Assembly: GCA_027577415.1 (NCBI GenBank)
Contig: JANBQS010000460.1
Span: 1 to 17,513 of the forward strand
Direction: 5' to 3'
Length of the DNA: 17,513 bases
Source of the DNA: Coemansia sp. RSA 922
Lineage: Eukaryota; Kickxellomycota; Kickxellomycetes; Kickxellales; Kickxellaceae
Shown here piece by piece: positions 8,401 to 15,858 of the stretch (the first letter of the stretch is position 1; every line of letters begins with the position of its first letter). A program made the position numbers and the translations under genes. The notes beneath the pieces are model-generated. The model was given only the letters and a program-made list of their open reading frames with translations, did not search any database and was not told the DNA's origin.

Positions 8401-11400
8401 GGTGGCGGGAGTATCAGCAACAGCAGCAGCTACAGCTACAGCACCGCTCAGATCGACCGATGCAGCGGCGGTGGATGTAGGGTTTGTGTCGGCCCAGAGT
8501 ATGCCACGCACGTCGCGGATCTCTGGACGTGCCGAGGGGCGGCGCTGCAGCTGGGAAGCGCCTGCAACGACGGGCGAGCGTATGTCAGTCTCGGCAAAGT
8601 CGAGTATCTGAGTGCGGCCAGTGCCAGCATCGCTTGCTGGCGAGTCGAAGGAGGCCAGCATAGTCCCAGCATGAGGAATTCGGTCAAGCGAGTCGGCAGT
8701 GGTCGGGCGACGGCAGGCGCCATAGAGAACCTCATCCTCCAGCCGCCGGAGGCGTGCACTGGCAGGCACAGGCGTGCCAGCGTAGCTCTCCAGCCCCGGT
8801 ATGTCCGGTACGCGGTAGCTGCGGTAGTGCTCTGAGGCGTCTGAAGCTAGCATGTCCGCCAGCGAGTCGTCAGAGCTCATGGCGCGCGACTGTGGCATGG
8901 ACTGTGGCATGCGATGACTCGACGAGGCAGCAACAGCAGCTCGGTTCTTAGCAGCGGCGATGGCATCCATGCCCATGCTAGGTGTGCGCGCTAGTACGGT
9001 TGCTGCTGCTGCCTTTTGCTCAAAGCGTACGACGTGCTTGTAATGGCTGCTGGGCTCCAACACATGCGCATCGTCGCCGCCCTCATTGCCAGCGACGTGC
9101 TGGGCTGGTGGCAGGCAGATGCCGAGCCCAGGCTGCGGCAAAAGAGCCTCGGCATTGGCCACGGTTGTGCGATCCTTGGCTGATGACGTCTGCGTCAGGA
9201 ATCCTGTGATTGCAGAGTCGCGCCAGCCATTGGTGTCGCGGCGCGTCGGAGTCGCACTTGCCGGTGGAGCTTCAGTAGGCTCGGCAGGGTCGACAGGGTC
9301 CCGCAGCGACTGCAACACCTCCGAGTACATGCGGCGCCCCGAGGACGACAGCGTGGCGTCCTGAGCATTGTGGGCAATGCCAGCGCATATTTCGTCAGAC
9401 AGCGACTCGGTTGGCACGCACAAGTCCACATTGGGTGCCGGCTCACGATTGAAAGCAACGTCGACATTGGCAGTTGGTACTCGCTCAGAAGCAGCGCTGG
9501 GGAGCTGAAGCGGCTCAGCCAGAGCTTCGACTTCAATGTCAGCCATGGTACGGCGGCGTCTTGAGCGGCGACCTCGCATGCGCCAGCCATCACCATCGTC
9601 GACCCCGCCAATGTGGACATTGGACTCGGCATTGCTCTTGCGGCGTATGTGACTGCCGGTGCTAAGCTTGTCCAGCATGCCCGCCAGGAATCCCGAGCGC
9701 GTGCGTGGCGCTTCAGTCGGCTCAGCACTCGGCTCAGGCCCGCGTATAATACCGTGGATCTGCAAAATGTCCAGCGCTGGTTCATGGTTGCCAACACTGA
9801 CGCCTTCCACAGCTTGAGCCTGCGCTTGCAATGGGTAGCTAATGCGCTCTGGCGGCTGAGTGGGCGCCTGGCGGCCAATGCGACGCTGGTCACCACGGCT
9901 ATGCCATGGGACGTGGAGGTCCTCCCGCGTCCACCGCCCATCAATCGAGTCAAATGCTTGCTGCTGCTGCTGCTGCTGCTGGCTAGTGGCAATGCGCGGG
10001 AACGACTGACTGCGACGTAGCTGCTGATGTTGGTGCTGATGTTGATGTTGATGTTGATGTTGCCGCTGCCGAGGAAGCGAGCTGTCGATATTATCTGGAT
10101 CAGGAATGTCAACGGTCGAGGACGCGGGTGGAGACACATTACCAGCCGTAGGGACGCAGAACATGCCTAAAAGCGCCACACGGCGGCGGGGCTCAGGACC
10201 CTCGCTCTTTTGCCTCTGGCGGTTGCGACGGTTGCGAGCAGGCAGGACGCCTCCACCACCACCATCCTTAGTGGCGGGCGATGACGGCTCATGGCGGAGA
10301 GCCTCTGCCGCGTACCTCTGTTGGCGCTCGTAGATGTGCAGTGCTGCGTCCAAAAGCGCCTGGTTGTTGTTTAAGACCTGCTGCTGCCCCAGCGCCTCGA
10401 CCTGGCGCTGCGCACTGTCTTGTCGCACCGCACGCACCTCGTCGACAAAGCGGCTAACGTTGTCGTGGTTGCGCGCGTATCTGGCAGGAATTCTCTCTTC
10501 AAGCACTGTTGGTTGAAGCGGGCTCTCCGCACTGTCAGGCCCCTGCTGCATGACTGGCGTGGGCCGCTTTTGCACACGCTCGGCTGCAAAGATGCCGCTC
10601 AGCTCTCCGCTATTGTGGAAGCGCACAAATGTGCCGTATGACGACTCGGCGCTGAGATCCATTGCGAGACGCGTCGATACGCGCACATTGTCAACAAACT
10701 CCGACTCTAATTTTGCCTGCACAAGCTCCGATACCGAGCCATTGTGGCCCTGGTTGGTCAGAAACGCGCGCGGCTCGCGAATGCTGCAGTCGGCAGCTCC
10801 ATCGCTGGCGCTACGTCGATGCGAGGATATGCTGGTCCCAGCTGGCGTTCCTGACGGTGCGCGGGAGATGCTTTCGTACAGGCGGTCTAGGGACTCGTTG
10901 CTGAACACTGGCGATGTCGGTCCCACCGGTGGCAGGCTGTCTCCTCCTCCTAGGCCAGCGTCAGCAGCCAGAGCATCGGGTGGCAGGGTCGCTGCGTTAG
11001 CAGCAAGCGCATCAGGTCGCCGGCGACGCGTGCGGCCAGACGACGCGTGGCGTGAGATTGTGGGTGAATCGGCCGTCGAGCTCTCCCGGTCCGAGACCGG
11101 GTCGGCTGGGTTGACAAAGAACCGGTAAAAGTCATGCGCCGGGTCGTTGGGAACGTGTATCATATTCTGTCGAGCCGAGTCCAAAATGCTCTGCCGCACC
11201 TCGGCCGGAGTTGCCGGCTGTGACGCGCTGCGCTGCGACCGCATGCGGTGGAGCTTGCGCGATATGTTGCTTATCACGCGTGCTATGTTGCCCAGCTTGC
11301 GCGCCCCGCCTGCTGCCTGGCTGCCCTGACTGGACCCTCGCAGTAGCCCTGACCCCACAGGGACCGATGCCGTGATCTGAACTGCTTGGAACGTCACGTG

Positions 11401-12096
11401 CGGCGCCTGACTATCTTGCGCCTCGAGAGCCAGATCCTCTTCGCTGATCCACAAGTGTCGGTTCTGGAAGGGGTCACTGCCATGCAGTGGGCTGCACGGC
11501 GAGTTGGACATGTGCGTACTGGCGTCCAACTGCGCTGCCCCCGAAAAGCTTTCGCGGTTGGCCTGACTAGTAGAGAGCCCGCCTGTCGCCACCGCCAGCT
11601 GCTGCTGCTGCTGCCGCCCTGAGCTCTCAAAGTGGATGGCTGTCGACAGGGGGTGCGCAAGCCCTGGGAGCCAAGCCCGCCTTGGCACTCCGCCATGCGA
11701 GTGAGTCGAGCGCGGGCTCTTGCCTGACTTTGTGGTTACTGTGCCACTGTTCCATGTTGACGCCGCCGGCAGACCAAGTGAGGGGCTGGTCGGCTCTGTA
11801 CTCAGACCTGGCTCTGTGCTGCTGCGCCTGACAGAGTCTGGGAACATGGGCAGGTTGTCAAAGCTGACCGACCGCCGATGAATCCCCGACGGAAGTGGTG
11901 GCCCGCGCCTGTAGGCTGCTACCCCGTCACTGTGCTCGACTTGGTGTTGCAGCACAAAGTCGTTGTGTGCGCTCTGCGTTGGCTGTAGCAGTAGCTTTGT
12001 TCGCCGAGACACGCTGCGCCCTAGCTGTCGCATCGCGTATCTGCCAGGCCGGAACTGCCTGTACTCTGAATCTGTCTCCCAGTCGCTTTGGCTCAT
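5486..12096 (-). CDS. Giant disordered hypothetical protein, two exons (about 2164 aa)
   Basis: The exons are 12096-8134 and 8017-5486. The function is not recognised. Exon 1 has 1321 codons and exon 2 has 843 codons plus TAA. They join in phase 0 across a 116-nt intron, reading SSLK then VHPVSES. The start is fixed by an in-frame TAA directly before the ATG. The protein is Ser/Ala/Arg/Pro/Gln-rich and mostly disordered, with no signal peptide or membrane segment. Ordered-looking islands are: a basic helix at about 264-290 (ARKLGNIARVISNISRKLHR), about 300-333, 457-510, 535-601, about 1623-1690 (AIERFFEHIMRI, then DWTFGLEGPPPEII) and a helix or coiled coil at about 1943-1974. R-R-x-S sites occur about eleven times (for example residues 73, 89, 426, 693, 1595, 2019), and RSVSLP at about 1488 matches a mode-I 14-3-3 site. 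His-Gln and poly-Gln runs lie at about 677-713. It could be a cortical or signalling scaffold; that is inference from composition only. Confidence 0.8.
8018..8133 (-). other. Spliceosomal intron of the giant gene (116 nt, phase 0)
   Basis: On the minus strand the exon ends CTAAAG and the intron begins GTAAGT (8133-8128), a consensus donor. It ends CTCGTAG (last base 8018). Read-through of exon 1 continues for about 100 codons of cysteine- and leucine-rich sequence unlike the rest of the protein. Exon 2 resumes the same Ser/Pro-rich style at the acceptor with the phase kept. This change of composition at exactly GT and AG is the main support. Confidence 0.85.
9961..9981. repeat. (CTG)7 microsatellite, poly-Gln coding on the minus strand
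   Basis: Seven CTG units are read as CAG on the minus strand. They form most of an eight-Gln run at about residues 706-713 of the giant protein. Confidence 0.92.
10024..10061. repeat. Degenerate GATGTT hexanucleotide repeat coding a Gln-His run
   Basis: Four perfect GATGTT units occupy 10038-10061, preceded by decayed copies. On the minus strand they read as alternating CAA and CAT, giving a Q-H-Q-H run at about residues 679-691 of the giant protein, about 15 residues before the poly-Gln run. Confidence 0.88.
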
Positions 12097-12688
12097 TTAC
12101 TGTGTGGGATAAAAAATAATAATAAAGTAAAAAATAATAAACAAACAACTCAATTCGCAAAAAAAGAAAAAAAAAGTTGGTCGGAGTTTCGAAGCTCCCC
12201 TGAAATAGTGTGGGTGTGCCTTGTGCATCTACGCGCGTACAAGAGGCGTGCGTGCGTGCCTGCATTTGATTACAACGAGAAGGTATAGTGACCTCTGGTT
12301 GTCCTGATTCTTGGTGTGCAGCTTAGCTTCGCCAAGATTAAATTAACCGTGTAACCTCTCTGCTCTCACCGCTCACCTCGGTGCTGCGGCCACCGCTCCA
12401 CTCCTGCTACAAGGATGTGAAGGGTACACCATGAATCCGCAGCAACGACCGCAGTATTTCTACTAGCCACATTTTGCCCCGAGCGAGGCCGCAATGATTT
12501 CTCAGCAAATATAAATAGGCCACAATCAAGGAATCTACAGCCTGATCTTCCTGCCGATTTTTTTTTTTCTTCACAAATAGCTTGCTCAAAAATTCCATAT
12601 ACTCCATTTTCGACCTTTTCTTTTCTCGCTCCTTTTTTCTTTTTTTTCCCCCATCAGACTAGTCAACTATTTAATTCAGGAAAAGAAA
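12097..12688. promoter_or_regulatory. Divergent promoter region between the giant gene and TIF6
   Basis: 592 bp separate the two start codons, so both promoters must lie here. The left part (12110-12175) is A-rich on the plus strand and would be the T-rich leader of the giant gene. The right part carries TATAAATA at 12510 for TIF6 and a long T/C tract at about 12608-12654 that ends in CATCAG. That end resembles a 3' splice site, so a 5'-untranslated-region intron is possible, but I find no convincing donor. No gene is seen in the region. Confidence 0.65.
12510..12517 (+). promoter_or_regulatory. TATA box of TIF6
   Basis: A perfect TATAAATA lies 179 bp before the TIF6 ATG. With a start site about 30 bp downstream, the leader would be about 145-150 nt and C/T-rich. 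Confidence 0.6.
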
Positions 12689-13426
12689 ATGGCTGTCCGT
12701 GCTCAGTTCGAAAACAACAACGAGATCGGCGTCTTCTCCAAGCTCACAAACTCCTACTGCCTGGTGGCTATCGGCGGCTCTGAGAACTTTTATAGCGTCT
12801 TTGAGGGCGAGCTAGGCGATGTCGTGCCCGTCGTCCACACATCCATTGCCGGTACTCGTATTATCGGCCGCTTGACTGCTGGTAACCGCCGCGGTCTGCT
12901 GGTTCCCAACTCTACAACAGATCAAGAGCTGCAGCACCTAAGAAACTCTCTTCCCGACAGTGTGGCTATCCAGCGTATTGAGGAGCGTCTGAGCGCCTTG
13001 GGCAACGTCATTGCCTGTAACGACTACGTGGCCCTTGTCCATCCCGACTTGGACCGTGAGACCGAAGAAATCATTGCTGACGTGCTAGGTGTCGAAGTCT
13101 TCCGCCAAACTATTGCCGACAACGTCCTCGTCGGATCATACTGTGCCATCTCCAACCAGGGTGGCCTTGTGCACCCGCGGACGAGTCTACAAGACCAGGA
13201 CGAGCTCTCTAGCCTGCTTCAAGTCCCACTTGTAGCTGGCACAGTCAACCGAGGCTCGGACGTCATTGGCGGTGGCCTTGTGGTTAACGACTGGACTGCC
13301 TTTGCCGGTCTGGACACAACTTCTACCGAACTGAGCGTCGTCGAGAGCATTTTCAAGCTCCACGACTCGCAGCCGTCCGCTATTGTCAATGACATGCGTG
13401 ACTCGCTGATCGACAACTACAGCTAA
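12689..13426 (+). CDS. TIF6: Eukaryotic translation initiation factor 6 (60S anti-association factor)
   Basis: eIF6/Tif6 binds the subunit-joining face of the 60S ribosome. It is needed for nucleolar and cytoplasmic 60S maturation and is released by SBDS/Sdo1 with the GTPase Efl1. At 245 residues the protein has the same length as the yeast and human proteins, and it is readable end to end. Diagnostic segments are [20 protein letters not shown] at the start, [20 protein letters not shown] (50-69), [12 protein letters not shown] (155-166), [20 protein letters not shown] (171-190) and [18 protein letters not shown] (207-224). The five-fold pentein repeat of the family is intact. S174 and S175, where casein kinase 1 phosphorylates the yeast and human proteins, are present at the same numbers. 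There is no intron, and the start context AAAATGG is strong. It is divergent to the giant gene. Confidence 0.98.
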   Translation: MAVRAQFENNNEIGVFSKLTNSYCLVAIGGSENFYSVFEGELGDVVPVVHTSIAGTRIIGRLTAGNRRGLLVPNSTTDQELQHLRNSLPDSVAIQRIEERLSALGNVIACNDYVALVHPDLDRETEEIIADVLGVEVFRQTIADNVLVGSYCAISNQGGLVHPRTSLQDQDELSSLLQVPLVAGTVNRGSDVIGGGLVVNDWTAFAGLDTTSTELSVVESIFKLHDSQPSAIVNDMRDSLIDNYS

Positions 13427-14770
13427 GCTCATCTAAATGATAGTACTGATTTATATACACAATCACTAGCAATATCATCCATGTTCTTTTAATGGTCCGG
13501 ATAAATGGCCATTAGGCGTGAGAGCTTGAATTTGCCACTTATACATCCCACGATCAAGCAGCAGTAATCGACACCACGCGCCTAGTGCCGCGTGTGCCTC
13601 CTCCTCGCCTTATTCCTCCGCGCTATTTATCACTAGTACACCGCAGCCTAGAGCTACAGGTACTATAGCCAAACAAGTTGATTTATTCTGCCTGCAATGG
13701 GTGTTGTCTCTGTGGGCACTGGCGCTCTAGCCCGGATTACTATGCTGTCGTTGCGAGGAGCGCTGAATATGCGTTACTTAATACAAACCTGCCTGTACAA
13801 TTTAAACATATTATCTCTATCGGCTGCTTGGACATACCGCCCATGTTTTGCTTCATCTGTTCATCGTCATTGTTAGCAATCGTCCCTGAGCTTGCTTGTT
13901 TGTCGCTTTTACACGCTTTGACAATAACTGCGCAGCTAGCATAATTACGCTGGGATTGTGCTTTACAGGTAGGCATTTCTACGCCTTGTCTGAGCAAGGC
14001 CGCCACAGTTCAGGAGCCAGTGTTTATAACTTTATCTCTAATGCTTGGCGCGCACTGACGCAGCAGCATTAGTGTGCTTGTCTCCCTCCTCTCCCTCAAA
14101 GCATTGACCAAACGTGCTTTATTTTTACACAACATCCTGGCGAAGTATATACTTTGCTGATCGGCCACAAATTACAATAGTGGAGCGCAATAGCCCAGAA
14201 CAAACGCTGCTACCGATATGTTCCCGTCGACCTCGATTAATGGCAATACCAGCCTGGGCCAATATGCCGGCGCGTGGGCATCATAGTGGTAAAGCCACCC
14301 ACCCTCCTCCCTCCACACATACCTGCCAAATTGGTTATATATATTTTTGCGACCAAATATGGCGTGGCCCTTGGCACGCTGGCTAGAATCTGGGCCAGAG
14401 CCTCTCGCTAGCAAAACAGTTGTTTTTTGGACACTAACAGTTGTCCTTCCTCCCCTTCTCTTGAAATATTTACATACAGTGTCATATATCGCCTCCCCCT
14501 TTTCTGCTCTTTTGTGGACGACGCCCCAAGCCTGACTGGCCTAGGTTCACAGCTCACACAATAGCGGGCGCGCCGACACTGACTGTCGAGCCAGCCTGGC
14601 CGCGCGTCGCCCGCAGCAACACTAGTCCAGGCGACTTTACTGCTACCACGGTAAGTTGACAGAAAAAAGTATGGTCGCAGTCCCTTTTGCCATATTGAGC
14701 AGACGCTGTGTGGCTCAGGACTGCGGAGTTTGCTGGTCAATCACCAGACGCAGCGAGACGCTTGGCCCTG
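13427..14770. other. Gene-free spacer downstream of TIF6
   Basis: About 1.35 kb has no convincing open frame on either strand; the longest ATG-less or short frames show no family resemblance or coding bias. There is no canonical AATAAA for TIF6. GATAAA at 13500 and the T-rich stretch at 13488-13492 are the nearest candidates for a 3' processing signal. I searched by eye for tRNA B-box sequence and for C/D snoRNA boxes and saw none. The right part probably belongs to the cyclin promoter. Confidence 0.5.
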
Positions 14771-14780
14771 TGCCACGGCC

Positions 14781-14950
14781 ACGCGTATTTGCTGAGGTGC
14801 TTGCTTTGTTTGGCGGACAAACTAACGCGCCTTGCCTGTTGCCTTGAAAGCAGAAGCGCTGGGGGGACTTGTACTACTTTCTGTTGGTACTCAAATGCTG
14901 GCGCTGTGAAACCATCCACACCTGAGGGCATATAAGAAAAGGCACGCGAA
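14781..14950 (+). promoter_or_regulatory. Candidate MBF/SBF-type sites upstream of the cyclin
   Basis: Three ACGCG cores lie within 170 bp: a perfect MCB box ACGCGT at 14781-14786, ACGCGC at 14825-14830 and CACGCGAA at 14943-14950, a hybrid of the MCB and SCB patterns. In fungi such boxes bind the Swi4/Mbp1-Swi6 factors that switch on G1/S genes, including PCL cyclins in yeast. The match is by sequence only, and single cores occur by chance. Confidence 0.4.
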
Positions 14951-14969
14951 CAGAGCTGCAAACTCTGAC

Positions 14970-15059
14970 ATGCTTCCCCCCTTTTCTTACTCCCACCCCC
15001 CTCATTACTCGAAACGCTTGCCGTCCTTTGTGCGCTGTGCAAATTATAACTTCCATTGA
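14970..15059 (+). other. Possible upstream ORF in the cyclin leader (29 codons)
   Basis: The frame starts at ATG 14970 and ends at TGA 15057-15059, and encodes a Pro/Ser-rich start. It counts only if transcription begins from the TATAAGA at 14931; with the TATA box at 15246 it would lie upstream of the transcript. There is no evidence of conservation. Confidence 0.25.
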
Positions 15060-15174
15060 GCGGTCTCCCAATCAGTCCCCACCACCCCAATTCAAAGAAC
15101 CAGCTCGAGCCTCATTCATCACCGATTCATCGGCGCTAGCCTCTGTTGCGACAACAACTGCTTCCGCCGCTAGT

Positions 15175-15194
15175 TTTGGTTTGGTTTGGTTTGG
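15175..15194 (+). repeat. (TTTGG)4 pentanucleotide repeat
   Basis: Four perfect tandem copies of TTTGG lie about 50 bp before the TATA box at 15246, in the otherwise C-rich cyclin upstream region. Confidence 0.9.
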
Positions 15195-15245
15195 CCAGTC
15201 CAGATCATCTCAAACTCGTTGCCCCCCCCACTTTTCTCTGCTTCA

Positions 15246-15251
15246 TATAAA
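15246..15251 (+). promoter_or_regulatory. TATA box candidate of the cyclin gene
   Basis: TATAAA followed by G lies 613 bp before the cyclin ATG. It is the closest canonical TATA box to the gene, and the downstream sequence is C/T-rich as expected around fungal start sites. A weaker candidate is TATAAGA at 14931. Confidence 0.45.
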
Positions 15252-15716
15252 GACATCGCACTACGACTGCGCGGCTACTTGCTTGCCTCGCCACCATCCG
15301 TCTTTAGTGTTCCCTACCCACTTTGCTCTCTATTTCTATCACTATTCGCCAGCCTGCCGTTAGAACGAGTCCTTTTGTCACAGGCTCCCTGCTTTCTCAT
15401 TTGCCTCTTGTTTGCTGTGCGCCACGACTACTGCCTGCTCTCGCTGCTTGTTCCTCTGGTCCACTGACTGCACGCTGGCATCTGCCGCCATCCCTCGTTC
15501 ATCATCAATCGACACACCACATACGTTGACACTAGCGCAGACCGCAAACGCCGTACTGCGTCTGCTTTTAGCGTGCTCTTGCAATTGCCTACTGCGCCTG
15601 CTCACCACCTCGACACACAATTGTTGTCCCTCTATTTCTTTATTCGTCTGTCCTTGCCTTGTTGCTTCTTATACTCTGCCCACACCACACCTTTCTCTCA
15701 TCTGCTCTTCGTTTTA

Positions 15717-15725
15717 ATGAGCTGA
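15717..15725 (+). other. Minimal upstream ORF (ATG AGC TGA)
   Basis: This is the only ATG in the 886 nt before the cyclin start. It encodes Met-Ser and then stops, 133 nt ahead of the main ATG. Such a minimal frame would allow reinitiation at the cyclin start and could make cyclin translation sensitive to initiation rate, as proposed for the yeast CLN3 upstream ORF. Here that is only an analogy. Confidence 0.4.
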
Positions 15726-15858
15726 ATCCTAATACTCTACTTTAATTTTTTTTGTCTCACTACTCTATATTGCCGATTTCTCCAGTACTCTCCCTGTTAT
15801 CAACATTTGGCTATATTACCAAACCTATACGCAACCGTACTCTGTCTTCAGCTGACCC

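Larger units (their letters stand above)
14973..15858 (+). promoter_or_regulatory. Long pyrimidine-rich, ATG-poor leader of the cyclin gene
   Basis: Over 886 nt there is a single ATG on the plus strand, at 15717, opening a two-codon frame. The reverse triplet CAT occurs about 17 times in the same stretch, so the loss is strand-specific. Such depletion is what selection on a ribosome-scanned 5' leader would leave. The sequence is rich in C and T throughout. Two TATA candidates exist, TATAAGA at 14931 and TATAAAG at 15246, giving leaders of roughly 890 or 580 nt. A leader intron could shorten this. Confidence 0.5.

Noticed and set aside
9195..10139. 314-codon frame on the minus strand, and other long frames overlapping the giant gene
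   Set aside because: They are shadow frames in GC-rich, codon-biased sequence. The giant gene's frame runs through them and has the expected composition and low-complexity runs.
12608..12666. 5' leader intron of TIF6 ending at CATCAG
   Set aside because: The T/C tract and CAG look like an acceptor, but the nearest candidate donor (GTATAG near 12281) is weak and lies upstream of the good TATA box at 12510.
13678..13944. 88-codon frame downstream of TIF6
   Set aside because: It begins without a plausible start in context, is Cys/Leu-rich without a signal-peptide or family pattern, and lies in A/T-rich spacer sequence.
14737..15090. 117-codon minus-strand frame in the cyclin upstream region
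   Set aside because: There is no family resemblance, and it is antisense to the proposed promoter and leader. Its openness follows from the strong strand asymmetry in base content.
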